From an uncultured Halieaceae bacterium (GTDB lineage Bacteria > Pseudomonadota > Gammaproteobacteria > Pseudomonadales > Halieaceae), in contig CAJWQE010000008.1 of NCBI GenBank assembly GCA_913045375.1, positions 1-62,704 on the forward strand: 62,704 nucleotides of DNA, given 5' to 3'. Shown here in pieces: positions 33,337-42,799 of this stretch (position 1 is its first letter; the number at the start of each line of letters is the position of its first letter). Under the pieces are notes generated by a model. It had not been told where the DNA came from. It was given only the letters and a program-made list of their open reading frames with translations, and ran no database searches. The position numbers and the translations under genes are program-made.

Positions 33337-34428
33337 ATGGATTTCTTTCTGAATCTTGTAACTCCATTGAGCGAAGTGACTGGCATCCCGGTTGTTGCTG
33401 CTGCGCTTATCTCCCTTTTTGCACTGGGCTTGTTAGGTCATTTCATCATCCGTCGGTCCGTGCAGCGTCTGGGGGTCTTTGCTGACACGACATCCACGCG
33501 CTGGGACGACGTTGTCTACTATTCGATCTCCCCGCCGGCAGAATGGGCGATGTGGGTCTGTATCGTTTACGGGTCTTTAAGCTTGTTTGAGGAGGCTGAG
33601 GGGATACGCGCAGGTTTACTTCAGTTTGCGGATACCTTGTTGATTTTGCTTGTCGGATGGCTCCTGCACCGCGTTTCAACAGGCATTGAGAAAGAGTTGC
33701 TCTCTGAGCACCGAGGGCCTCGAGATTCGGATGATCGGGCGACTATCAGCGCGGTGGCTCGCCTCGCCAGAATTACGGTGTGGGTTCTCTCAGCCCTTAT
33801 GGTTTTGCAGTCCTTGGGTGTTTCAGTGTCGGGGCTTCTTGCCTTTGGTGGTATTGGCGGGATTGCCGTCGGCTTTGCCGCAAAAGACATGCTGGCTAAC
33901 TTCTTGGGCGGTCTTAGCATCTATCTTGATCGGCCGTTTGCCGTTGGGGACTGGATTCGATCGCCCGATCGCAGTATCGAAGGAACTGTTGAGGACATTG
34001 GTTTACGCGTAACGCGAATTCGGACGTTCGATCAGCGTCCCTTATACGTTCCCAACTCCACCTTCTCCAGTGTTTCGCTCGAGAACCCGTCGCGAATGAC
34101 AAACCGAAGAATCTACGAAACCATTGGTGTGCGTTACGAAGATGTCGGCCGAGTGGCGAAAATTGTCAGTGATGTTCAAGCCATGCTGAAAGAGCATGAA
34201 GATATTGCGCAGGACCGCACAATGATTGTGAATTTCAATCACATGGGTCCTTCCTCGCTGGATTTCTTTGTCTATGCTTTTACCAAAACGACGAACTGGG
34301 TCGAGTACCACGCGATTAAGGAAAATGTGCTTCTGCAGATCTTAGAGATCGTTGAACGCAATGGTGCCGAGATCGCATTCCCCACCCACACGATCCATCA
34401 CGCGCCGGCAGAACCTACGGAGCACTAG
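33337..34428 (+). CDS. Mechanosensitive ion channel, MscS family
   Basis: 363-aa MscS-type channel. Several N-terminal membrane helices (ALISLFALGLLGHFII, LLILLVGWLLHRV, VWVLSALMVLQSLGV) precede the pore helix VLLAFGGIGGIAVGFAAKDM-like segment (LLAFGGIGGIAVGFAAKDML) and the beta domain (NFLGGLSIYLDRPFAVGDWI, EDIGLRVTRIRTFDQRPLYV). It opens under membrane tension during hypo-osmotic shock. Its 3' end overlaps the convergent csiV end by 14 bases. The short spacing to lexA leaves the shared candidate SOS box between them. Confidence 0.88.
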   Translation: MDFFLNLVTPLSEVTGIPVVAAALISLFALGLLGHFIIRRSVQRLGVFADTTSTRWDDVVYYSISPPAEWAMWVCIVYGSLSLFEEAEGIRAGLLQFADTLLILLVGWLLHRVSTGIEKELLSEHRGPRDSDDRATISAVARLARITVWVLSALMVLQSLGVSVSGLLAFGGIGGIAVGFAAKDMLANFLGGLSIYLDRPFAVGDWIRSPDRSIEGTVEDIGLRVTRIRTFDQRPLYVPNSTFSSVSLENPSRMTNRRIYETIGVRYEDVGRVAKIVSDVQAMLKEHEDIAQDRTMIVNFNHMGPSSLDFFVYAFTKTTNWVEYHAIKENVLLQILEIVERNGAEIAFPTHTIHHAPAEPTEH

Positions 34429-36136
34429 TATCCGCAGACTCAGGGGCAGCCTGAGGTCGCGGACCCTCTGGTTTTGATCCCGTGGTTTTTGGTGCAGCGG
34501 TTAGGGTGCGAGTCAGGCTATCGATGTCGCGTCTAATACGCTGTGATTCTCCGAGTTCGTAGACTTCCTTGAATGACAATTCGCGCCATGTTGCGACAAC
34601 CTGCAACGTTGGATGGTCAATGTACCGGACATAGCCCTCTCGGATGTCTCGTTGCTCCGAGACGGCGATCGCATGTCGGTAGGGGCTGGATTTTTGCTCT
34701 GCAGACTCACTGGTGGTGTCGGACTCATCCACCTTGGACGCAAATCCATCGGTATTCAGACCTGTTCGTAAGTCAATAAATTCGGGTACTTCAGCCTCCG
34801 GCGCTGCTTCTTGTTCCATGGGAGGTGTCTCTATTACTACCACTCGCTTGGGTGCAGAGGGGGTATCTATCGCCTCAAATCGTGGCGGTAAGTAGTCTCC
34901 ACTCGTGTTTAACCAAAGATCGACCGTTACGGATGCCTCGTCATCACGCGCGAATGTCAAAGTGCCTTGAACGACCGGGAAGTCACTTGCTTCCTGCCAG
35001 GCATCCAAAACAATGGGAGTGCCGTCGTCACCGGGGGCTTGAAGCCAGGCCACAGCAGTGATGGGCGCTCTATCAGCCTGCTGTTGGAGTTTGTTTAGAC
35101 CTTGCTTGAGCATCTCCACCGCTAGTGCTTGATACGGTGTCGGTAGGGCAGGTGGCACCTCCTCGGGCGCGATCGTATCGATGTCTTCAGCTTTCTCCTC
35201 ATCAATTGCGTAACCGTCTAGCCAGTTGATATCGGAGCCAGGAATACTGCTGTTATCAGGGAAGCCGCCGGTCATACTGCCAAACTGAGCGCTGGCATCT
35301 GTCAGGTCGCCTGTGTTGAAGATATCGACGGCATCAATCGCCGCGGTATCGACGTTATCATCGAGACCTTCCGTACCGACTGCTACCGTCGCGTCGTCCG
35401 ATACGATTTCCTCAGCAAGCGCGCTGTCGGCGTTTGAGTTTGTGTCCACCTCGGTCAGTAATTCCTCCATGGACACCTGCGTTCCACCGGCTATTGGAGC
35501 TACCGAGGCGCCGTTCGGAGTGACATCCGTATTGTTACCTGGCTCGAGTGCATTCTCTGGCAATGGCTCAACAAGTTGAGCTAGGTCAGACCCATCTATT
35601 TGGGCCGAGGGGCTGGTGTCAGCACCAGCAAGCGTCTCAGGTTCATCAATACCCAATATTGAGTCCACGGTAATACCCGCATCATCGCTAACTTCGAGGG
35701 GCGCATACCCCATGGTTGCTTTCAGGGATTCCCCCTCTAGTTTGCCATCGATCAGAGGATCGCTATTCTCCTGTGCAGCCTCGATCACCGGCTCGATGAC
35801 GGGTTCTGGTACCACGTCGATAGAGCCATCGGCGTTCACCGTGACAGCTGATTCACCCCACTCATCCATGAGGGCCTTGATCTCATCGTATCGGGTAAGC
35901 CAGCGTCTGCTCTCGGGGTAGCGGAGTGCGGGGGCGTGTTCCCAAGTCTCGGCGTTCAGTGTTGCTGGGTTTGAGTCTGCGAAGATGGCAACCTCGATGC
36001 GGACCCAGCCTGAGGGCTCATCGCTGTACTCGGGCACCGTGGCAAGTGCCTCGCCTCGCTCCTGGCTGATCGCGGCTGTAGCAAGCAATGATGCCAGTAG
36101 CGATATCAATGCCTGTTTGGTCAGCTGCTTTTGCAT
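34415..36136 (-). CDS. csiV: CsiV-like protein with long acidic insertion
   Basis: 573-aa exported protein. The signal peptide (QALISLLASLLATAAIS) leads to WVRIEVAIFADSN, AETWEHAPALRYPESRRWL, the start typical of CsiV, a peptidoglycan-binding factor needed for growth in stationary phase in Vibrio. The C-terminal third (VDLWLNTSGDYLPPRFEAID, YVRYIDHPTLQVVATW) also fits. Between them is an Asp/Glu/Ser/Thr/Ala-rich low-complexity stretch of some 200 residues, which makes the protein about twice the usual CsiV length. I chose ATG 36136 with AAGAGG upstream; it overlaps the mfd end by 16 bases. Location next to mfd is the family norm. Confidence 0.75.
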   Translation of the reverse strand: MQKQLTKQALISLLASLLATAAISQERGEALATVPEYSDEPSGWVRIEVAIFADSNPATLNAETWEHAPALRYPESRRWLTRYDEIKALMDEWGESAVTVNADGSIDVVPEPVIEPVIEAAQENSDPLIDGKLEGESLKATMGYAPLEVSDDAGITVDSILGIDEPETLAGADTSPSAQIDGSDLAQLVEPLPENALEPGNNTDVTPNGASVAPIAGGTQVSMEELLTEVDTNSNADSALAEEIVSDDATVAVGTEGLDDNVDTAAIDAVDIFNTGDLTDASAQFGSMTGGFPDNSSIPGSDINWLDGYAIDEEKAEDIDTIAPEEVPPALPTPYQALAVEMLKQGLNKLQQQADRAPITAVAWLQAPGDDGTPIVLDAWQEASDFPVVQGTLTFARDDEASVTVDLWLNTSGDYLPPRFEAIDTPSAPKRVVVIETPPMEQEAAPEAEVPEFIDLRTGLNTDGFASKVDESDTTSESAEQKSSPYRHAIAVSEQRDIREGYVRYIDHPTLQVVATWRELSFKEVYELGESQRIRRDIDSLTRTLTAAPKTTGSKPEGPRPQAAPESADTSAP

Positions 36137-39100
36137 GCCTCTTCCCACTGTGTCATGAGCGTATCAATATAGTTACGACGTGCTTCACCTGATTCTAGCT
36201 CTCGAATAAACCGTAATGTGTCAGAGCCTGCTAACTTAAACTCTTTCGGATTGCTCTGGAGCAGACCAATGAGTGCATTCACCGGTACAGGAGTCGTCGA
36301 TTCAAACTTGACGCTACCACCTGCAACGCCCACGTCAACTTCCGATATCCCTAGTGCCTGAGCCCGGAGCCGAACTTCGGCTTGGATAAACAGTTGTTTG
36401 GTTGCATCTGGCAAAAGACCGAAACGATCGATCATCTCGACTTGAATGTCATTTAAGGCTTCTTTGTCCTGCGCTTGTGCGATTCGCTTGTAAAGCACGA
36501 GGCGCGTCGAAATATTGGGAAGATAGTCGTCAGGGATCAGTGCAGGTAGATGCATCTTGATCTCAGTCCCGGTTTCCAGAGGCGCATCAATGTCGGGAAT
36601 TTCTCCCTTGCGGAGTGATTCTACCGCTCGATTAAGCATCTCTAGATAGAGTGAAAATCCTACCTGCTCAATCTGTCCGGACTGTTCATCACCTAGCAGT
36701 TCACCAGCACCTCGGATCTCAAGGTCATGTGACGCGAGCATGAACCCGGCACCCAAGGCGCCGGCTGACTCGATGGCCTCTAGTCGCTTTTCCGCGTCCG
36801 ATGTCAGCACCGAGCGGGGAGGGGTGAGCAAGTAAGCATAGGCTTGGTGGTGTGACCGGCCGACGCGGCCACGCAATTGATGAAGTTGTGCCAGACCGAA
36901 TTTATCAGCTCTATCGATGATGATTGTGTTTGCATTGGGTACATCGATTCCTGTCTCGATGATGGTCGAGCATACGAGAACGTTGTGACGCTGATGATAA
37001 AAGTCAGTCATTACTCGCTCTAGCTCTTGCTCCCTTAGCTGACCGTGCGCAATGCCAAACGAAAGCTCGGGGACCAGTTCCGATAGCTTTCGGGCTGTTT
37101 CTTCAATCGTTTTGACCTCGTTGTGCAGGTAATACACCTGCCCACCGCGCAGGGTCTCTCGCAAGATGGCCTCTTTCACTAGGCCGACATTGTGCTCGCG
37201 GATAAATGTTTTGATCGACAAACGTTTGGCAGGCGGTGTCGCAATGACCGATAGGTCTCGTAAGCCTCCCAGGGCCATATTGAGCGTTCGAGGTATGGGT
37301 GTCGCTGTCATCGTCAGAATGTCGACTTCGGCGCGCAACGCCTTGATTGCTTCCTTTTGTTTGACCCCGAACCGGTGCTCCTCATCGATAATGAGCAAGC
37401 CTAGATCCTTGAAGCCGAAATCGGTCTGCAAAAGCTTGTGTGTGCCAACCAGAATATCAATCTCACCGGCTTGTAATCGCTTGCTCACAGCCGCGATATC
37501 TTTCGCGGTTTTAAAGCGTGACACTACCTCAACGGTAATAGGCCAGTCTGCGAAACGATCATTGAAATTATTGTAGTGCTGCTGAGCAAGCAGGGTGGTG
37601 GGGACAAGGACGGCAACCTGTTTCTGGTTCTGAGCCGCAATGAAGGCAGCCCGCATGGCAACCTCTGTCTTGCCGAAACCAACATCACCGCAGACAAGCC
37701 GATCCATCACCTTCTCAGCACACATATCCTGGCGGACCGCCTCAATAGCAGCCGCTTGATCCGGGGTTTCCTCAAACGTAAAGCTCGAGCAGAACAGCTC
37801 CCACGCCTGCTCATCTAAGCTATGGGCGTAGCCTTTTCTGGCCTCGCGCTTGGCGTACACTTCGAGCAGCTGTGCGGCGACATCAGAGGCACGTTCTGAG
37901 GCTTTTTTGCGTGCCTTGGACCATTGCTCGGTACCCAACCGGTGAAGGGGTGCCGTATCTTGGTCACCACCCGCATAGCGGCTGATGAGATGTAGCGAGC
38001 CAACGGGTACGTACAACTTATCGTTGTTGGCGTACTCCAGAAGTAGGAATTCAGCGTCATGGCCCTCGATGGTCAGCTTTTCGAGACCTATGTAGCGCCC
38101 GACACCGTGCTCAAGGTGCACGACGGGTAGTCCTGCTCGGAGTTCGGTCAGGTCCCGAATGATGGCTTGCGTATCGGTTTCTTCTGTTGCCTTGCGCCGA
38201 CGTTTTTGTGCCACCCGCTGACCGAATAGCTGATCCTCGGAGACAAGTGCTGGTGCTTTAGGCGAAGTAAAGAGAGGCCGTGTTATGTCAGTGACGGTGA
38301 TGCCGAGAGGCGCGCCGCTGGCTTGGAATCTCTCCCAGCTTTCAACGGGCTCTGCTTGCAATCCTTCTTTCGCGAGAGACTCGAGGATGATCTCTCGTCT
38401 GCCGGCACTCTCAACGCTTAGTAATACGGATGATTCGTGAGCTTTCAGAAGAACTGTAAGCTTTCCCACGCCCGATACGTTGCGGAAGTCGTCCTCGGAG
38501 GAGAAAGGCTCAGGCGTGTAGGCGTCCAGCGTGAAGTGGAGTGGGGCCTCAGTCGAGTCACGGAACTCCAGCACGCAATGCTTTCCAATTGATGCATAGA
38601 GTTCTTCTACCGGAATAAAACCTCTGTGAGGCTCTACCAAGGGCCGCCTCGGATCGACACCGTATTCTTCAAAGCGACGATTCACCTCATCCCAAAAGCG
38701 GTTGGCTGAGCTGAAGTTGTTACCCACCATAACCACGGGTGTATCGACCGGGAGGTAGTCGAACATCGAGTGACATTCATCGAAGAACAGCGGTAAATAA
38801 TATTCGGCGCCTTGTGGTGCCCTTCCCTGACTGACTTCATTGAAGACACTGCATCGCTCGGGGTCTCCGTCAAAACTGCGATACCAATCGATTTTGAAAC
38901 GCTCGATAGCGTCGGTGTGCAGCGGGAATTCTCTAGCGGGCAGTAGGTCGATTCGGTCGAGCCGCTGTGCGGTGCGCTGGGTTTCTGGATCAAAACTGCG
39001 AAGCGACTCAATCTCGCCATCAAATAAATCAATTCGGAGTGGCTCGTCGCTACCCATTGGAAAGACATCCAAGAGTGAGCCACGGGTTGCGAACTCTCCA

Positions 39101-39591
39101 TGTTCGTAAACGGTGTCGACACTTCGATAGCCGTTTCTCGTCAAATTTCTCACGAATTGCGCGGCGTCTAGTGTTTCTCCTGTTTTTAGGCTCAGAACAC
39201 CGGCATCAATGAAGTGTCTCGGTGCCAAGCGGTGCATAAGCGTAGTGACCGAGACAATGACAACGCCGGATTTCAGGGTCGGGAGTCGGGACAGGGCTTT
39301 CAGTCGATCAGAGACAATGTCTTCGTGCGGAGAGAAGTTGTCGTACGGCAACGTTTCCCAGTCGGGCACCAGTAGAATTTCCCGATCATCGCTGAGAAAG
39401 AAGGGAAGTTCAGAAGCTAGGTTGTGCGCTGCAGCAGTTGTTGCCGTGATAACGAGAATTAGCGGCGTTGTTTTTGCCAGTTCGCTGATGGCCTCTGACT
39501 CGGCGGCACCCACGAGTGGACCGACCGCAGTTCGCTTACCTATCGCATTCGGCCAGGGCAGTGTCGATGTGATGTCGAAGAATGAAGTCAT
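36121..39591 (-). CDS. mfd: Transcription-repair coupling factor Mfd
   Basis: 1156-aa SF2 translocase that removes stalled RNA polymerase and recruits UvrA. The UvrB-like N-terminal modules (LVPDWETLPYDNFSPHEDIV) are followed by the RNA-polymerase interaction domain (GLPVVHLEHGVGRYIGLEKL), then the helicase core with Walker A CGDVGFGKTEVAM (Lys641), DEEH box LLIIDEEHRFGV, and motifs TMTATPIPRTLNMAL and QLRGRVGRS. The TRG and C-terminal UvrA-binding regulatory regions follow. It is divergent from gap and overlaps csiV downstream, the arrangement seen in pseudomonads. Confidence 0.96.
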   Translation of the reverse strand: MTSFFDITSTLPWPNAIGKRTAVGPLVGAAESEAISELAKTTPLILVITATTAAAHNLASELPFFLSDDREILLVPDWETLPYDNFSPHEDIVSDRLKALSRLPTLKSGVVIVSVTTLMHRLAPRHFIDAGVLSLKTGETLDAAQFVRNLTRNGYRSVDTVYEHGEFATRGSLLDVFPMGSDEPLRIDLFDGEIESLRSFDPETQRTAQRLDRIDLLPAREFPLHTDAIERFKIDWYRSFDGDPERCSVFNEVSQGRAPQGAEYYLPLFFDECHSMFDYLPVDTPVVMVGNNFSSANRFWDEVNRRFEEYGVDPRRPLVEPHRGFIPVEELYASIGKHCVLEFRDSTEAPLHFTLDAYTPEPFSSEDDFRNVSGVGKLTVLLKAHESSVLLSVESAGRREIILESLAKEGLQAEPVESWERFQASGAPLGITVTDITRPLFTSPKAPALVSEDQLFGQRVAQKRRRKATEETDTQAIIRDLTELRAGLPVVHLEHGVGRYIGLEKLTIEGHDAEFLLLEYANNDKLYVPVGSLHLISRYAGGDQDTAPLHRLGTEQWSKARKKASERASDVAAQLLEVYAKREARKGYAHSLDEQAWELFCSSFTFEETPDQAAAIEAVRQDMCAEKVMDRLVCGDVGFGKTEVAMRAAFIAAQNQKQVAVLVPTTLLAQQHYNNFNDRFADWPITVEVVSRFKTAKDIAAVSKRLQAGEIDILVGTHKLLQTDFGFKDLGLLIIDEEHRFGVKQKEAIKALRAEVDILTMTATPIPRTLNMALGGLRDLSVIATPPAKRLSIKTFIREHNVGLVKEAILRETLRGGQVYYLHNEVKTIEETARKLSELVPELSFGIAHGQLREQELERVMTDFYHQRHNVLVCSTIIETGIDVPNANTIIIDRADKFGLAQLHQLRGRVGRSHHQAYAYLLTPPRSVLTSDAEKRLEAIESAGALGAGFMLASHDLEIRGAGELLGDEQSGQIEQVGFSLYLEMLNRAVESLRKGEIPDIDAPLETGTEIKMHLPALIPDDYLPNISTRLVLYKRIAQAQDKEALNDIQVEMIDRFGLLPDATKQLFIQAEVRLRAQALGISEVDVGVAGGSVKFESTTPVPVNALIGLLQSNPKEFKLAGSDTLRFIRELESGEARRNYIDTLMTQWEEACKSS

Positions 39592-39739
39592 TAGCTCTCC
39601 CTGAGAGGGGCGCGATTCTACTTGTCACAACAGTCGCATGCTAGGGCTGAACGGTTGCTGTTCACCTGCTCTCGGAGCGATAATCCGCGAACACTCACAT
39701 ACCGAGACTCCAAAGAGAGTCTGCAAGCAGGAAACAAGC

Positions 39740-41221
39740 ATGGCGCCACAGAGAAAGCGCCAGCGTCCTGACGATTATTTCGTGGATTGGAAAGAGCGCG
39801 AAGCGCTTGCTGAATCCATGATTCCGATCGTCGGTACACTGGCGCGTGAAAAGAACGTTAAGTGTTACATCTACGGAAATTCGCTAGTTAACCTTAGCGT
39901 TCTGGACATTATGAAAACCCACCGCTGGGTTCGGCAGGTGGAAGATAACGAGTTGTCAGAGTTCGAAACCATCCGTGTTATCGAGGCGATGGCTAAGCTC
40001 AATTTGGGGCCCTCACATATCGATATAGGACGTTTGTCGGTCGAATACTTTGATAAGCATCAAGGTGAAGATTTATCGCTAGACGATTTTGTTGCCGATC
40101 GACTGTCGCATCTGGTCGACTCAACACATCGCCCCGAGGGGCCGGTTGATGTGGTTCTCTTTGGATTCGGTCGTATTGGACGCCTTATGGCGCGTATTTT
40201 GGTAGCTAAGACAGACGGTGGCGACAATCTGCGGCTGCGGGCCATTGTGGTTCGAAAGGGCAGCGCTCCCGATGACTTATTGAAGCGCGCGAGCCTTCTG
40301 CGAAGAGACTCCGTTCATGGCGTGTTTCAAGGCACGATTCGCGTTGATGAGGAACGTCAGTCGTTTGTGGCAAACGGCAACGAGATTAAGGTCATTTACG
40401 CAAATGCACCTGAAGATGTGGATTACGAGGCCCACGGCATTAGCAACTGCCTCGTGGTCGATAACACGGGCGTCTGGCGGGACCGCGACGGATTGTCGCG
40501 GCACCTGAAGGCAAAAGGGGTCAGCAAGGTCATACTGACTGCGCCGGGCAAGGGCGATATCAAGAATATTGTGGCGGGAATTAACCACAGCGAGATCGCT
40601 GAGGATGACACCGTCCTGTCGGCGGCTTCATGTACCACTAACGCGATCGTGCCGCCTTTAAAGGTTATTCAGGACACCTTTGGTATTGAATCTGGCCACG
40701 TTGAGACGGTTCACGCGTTTACCAATGACCAGAATCTTATCGATAACTATCACAAGGCAGATCGCAGAGGCCGAAGTGCGCCGCTCAATCTGGTATTGAC
40801 GGAAACGGGCGCAGCAAAGGCTGTGGCGAAAGTGTTGCCGGAGTTAACGGGCAAGTTAACGGGGAATGCTATTCGTGTCCCCACACCAAACGTGTCTATG
40901 GCGATTCTGAATGTGACGTTAGGGCGAGAGACGTCGAAGGACGAGCTGAACGAATTCATGCGTCAGGTCGCGCTTCATAGTCCCTATAGAAAGCAAATCG
41001 ATTTTTCAAACTCACCTGAGGTGGTATCGACCGATTTCGTGGGTTCACGCGCAGCCTGCGTGTTTGATGCGCAGGCCACCATCGTGAACGGTCGGCACGC
41101 TGTTTTGTACCTCTGGTACGACAACGAATACGGCTACAGCTGCCAGGTTTATCGGGTTTTGGAGAAGATGGCAGGGATAAAATATCTCACCTATCCCCCT
41201 ACAGATACCGGTGGTCTCTGA
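39740..41221 (+). CDS. Long-form glyceraldehyde-3-phosphate dehydrogenase
   Basis: 493-aa GAPDH with an extra N-terminal domain of about 130 residues (DDYFVDWKEREALAESMIPI) before the Rossmann fold. The NAD motif GFGRIGRL starts at residue 142, catalytic Cys298 is in SAASCTTNAI, and RSAPLNLVLTETGAAKAV and YDNEYGYSCQ are conserved downstream. It interconverts glyceraldehyde-3-phosphate and 1,3-bisphosphoglycerate; this long form is often placed in gluconeogenesis. The ATG at 39740 has AGGAAA nearby, and the frame extended to 39638 has no better start. It is divergent from mfd. Confidence 0.9.
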   Translation: MAPQRKRQRPDDYFVDWKEREALAESMIPIVGTLAREKNVKCYIYGNSLVNLSVLDIMKTHRWVRQVEDNELSEFETIRVIEAMAKLNLGPSHIDIGRLSVEYFDKHQGEDLSLDDFVADRLSHLVDSTHRPEGPVDVVLFGFGRIGRLMARILVAKTDGGDNLRLRAIVVRKGSAPDDLLKRASLLRRDSVHGVFQGTIRVDEERQSFVANGNEIKVIYANAPEDVDYEAHGISNCLVVDNTGVWRDRDGLSRHLKAKGVSKVILTAPGKGDIKNIVAGINHSEIAEDDTVLSAASCTTNAIVPPLKVIQDTFGIESGHVETVHAFTNDQNLIDNYHKADRRGRSAPLNLVLTETGAAKAVAKVLPELTGKLTGNAIRVPTPNVSMAILNVTLGRETSKDELNEFMRQVALHSPYRKQIDFSNSPEVVSTDFVGSRAACVFDAQATIVNGRHAVLYLWYDNEYGYSCQVYRVLEKMAGIKYLTYPPTDTGGL

Positions 41222-41348
41222 TTTGCAGAGAAATGTGGTAACTCGGCGTCAGCTTCGCTAGAATTCGCGGCGCCGGATCGTTAGATAAATGCGTTGAAAA
41301 TCAGCCGCCGGCAAACCTGTAGTTCACTTCACTGGGGGGAGTGGCCAC

Positions 41349-41373
41349 GCTCACATCAGACATAGTCTGAGCG
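41349..41373. repeat. Hairpin-forming repeat upstream of nqrA
   Basis: TCAGAC-ATA-GTCTGA (six pairs, three-base loop) sits within a larger pairing of GCTCA with TGAGC. It lies 77 bases before nqrA in the 228-base gap that must hold the operon promoter. It could be a regulator site or an RNA structure in the leader. No known riboswitch is recognised. Confidence 0.3.
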
Positions 41374-41449
41374 ACTTCGGTGCAAGCTTACTACACGACA
41401 GCTAGCACAAGCGCGTGCGCGCGTTTTGCGAACGTAGATAGGGACAGGC

Positions 41450-42796
41450 ATGATTAAAATTCGCCGCGGATTGGATATTCCACTGGCAGGAGCTCCTGAG
41501 CAAACGATTGCTCGAGAATTCTCACCTCGCCATGTAGCGCTCGTAGGAGCGGACTACGTTGGCATGAAACCCACAATGGCGGTTGCCGAGGGCGATACGG
41601 TTGCCAAAGGCCAAGCCATTTTTACCGATAAGAAATGTGAAGGCGTTGTATACACAGCACCCGCGTCAGGTCGCGTCACTGCGATCAATCGTGGTGCACG
41701 CCGTGTGTTTCAGTCTTTGGTCATCGAAGTTGATGATGGCGTTGAGGCACGCAACTGGGGCGGTTCAAGTGCTGCAGATGCAGCAGCGCTCAGCGCTGAC
41801 GACATTAAAGATCGCTTGATTGACTCAGGTGAGTGGACAGCGATTCGGGTTAGGCCCTTCAACAAGGTGGCTGATCCCGCAACCAGCCCAAGCGGTCTTT
41901 TTATTACAGCGATTGACACTCGTCCTCATGCGGTAAATCCCGAAATTGTGATTGCCGAGCAACGCGAGGCGTTTGAGTTGGGCCAGGCGCTCCTGGCAAA
42001 TATGGTCGACTGCACGGTCTACGTTTGTGTCGCACCGGGAAGCAATGCACCTGTCGCGTCACACGCTCAAGTGCAAAGCGCCGCCTTTGACGGACCTCAC
42101 CCCGCGGGACTAGCGGGAACGCATGTTCATTTCCTCCAGGGAGCTTCCCTCAACAAGCTCGCGTGGACAGTGGATTATCAGGATGTGATTGCGATCGGAC
42201 GGCTTTTCCTCGACGGTGAGGTCTACAGCGGTCGCGTGGTTTCTGTCTCAGGACCTGCAGCAGAGGCACCACAGATTGTTCGCACCCGCCGTGGGGTCGA
42301 TATCGAGGCGCTCGTCGCTGGTAACCAGGCAGCCGGAGAAAATCGACTCATCAGTGGCTCAGTTCTCGGTGGTCGACGGGTCCAATCGCACTCTGCCTAC
42401 CTCGGTCGGTTTCATAACCAAGTGGCTGTCCTCGCAGAAGGCCGAGACAGGGTCTTCATGGGTTGGCTCGCTCCGGGCACCAAAAAGCATTCGGCGATGG
42501 GCATCTACCTCAGTAGTTTATTTGGTCGAAAGCCACTCGAAATGACGACTACAACAAACGGCTCAGAGCGCGCGATGGTGCCAGTGGGTGCCTACGAGCG
42601 CGTCATGCCGTTGGATATTTTGCCCACACAGTTGCTGCGAGCACTGTTGGTTGGCGACACAGAGACGGCTCAGGCCTTGGGTTGTCTCGAATTAGATGAA
42701 GAAGATTTAGCGCTTTGTACTTATGTATGTCCTGGCAAATATGAGTACGGGCCGGTGTTGCGTGACAATTTGGCACGCATTGAGAAGGAGGGATAA
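41450..42796 (+). CDS. nqrA: Na+-translocating NADH:quinone reductase subunit A
   Basis: 448-aa cytoplasmic-facing subunit of the sodium-pumping NADH dehydrogenase. The N-terminus MIKIRRGLDIPLAGAPEQTI is diagnostic, with barrel-sandwich modules (AEGDTVAKGQAIFTDKKCEG) and a C-terminal region CTYVCPGKYEYGPVLRDNL. NqrA contributes to the quinone site together with NqrB. First gene of nqrABCDEF; nqrB starts three bases after the stop. Confidence 0.96.
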   Translation: MIKIRRGLDIPLAGAPEQTIAREFSPRHVALVGADYVGMKPTMAVAEGDTVAKGQAIFTDKKCEGVVYTAPASGRVTAINRGARRVFQSLVIEVDDGVEARNWGGSSAADAAALSADDIKDRLIDSGEWTAIRVRPFNKVADPATSPSGLFITAIDTRPHAVNPEIVIAEQREAFELGQALLANMVDCTVYVCVAPGSNAPVASHAQVQSAAFDGPHPAGLAGTHVHFLQGASLNKLAWTVDYQDVIAIGRLFLDGEVYSGRVVSVSGPAAEAPQIVRTRRGVDIEALVAGNQAAGENRLISGSVLGGRRVQSHSAYLGRFHNQVAVLAEGRDRVFMGWLAPGTKKHSAMGIYLSSLFGRKPLEMTTTTNGSERAMVPVGAYERVMPLDILPTQLLRALLVGDTETAQALGCLELDEEDLALCTYVCPGKYEYGPVLRDNLARIEKEG

Positions 42797-42799
42797 GTC

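Noticed and set aside
35313..35921. Two plus-strand frames rich in Ser/Thr opposite csiV
   Set aside because: They mirror the low-complexity acidic region of csiV on the other strand; no start signals.
37166..37576. 136-codon plus-strand frame inside mfd
   Set aside because: It is antisense to the helicase core of mfd, whose motifs are intact.
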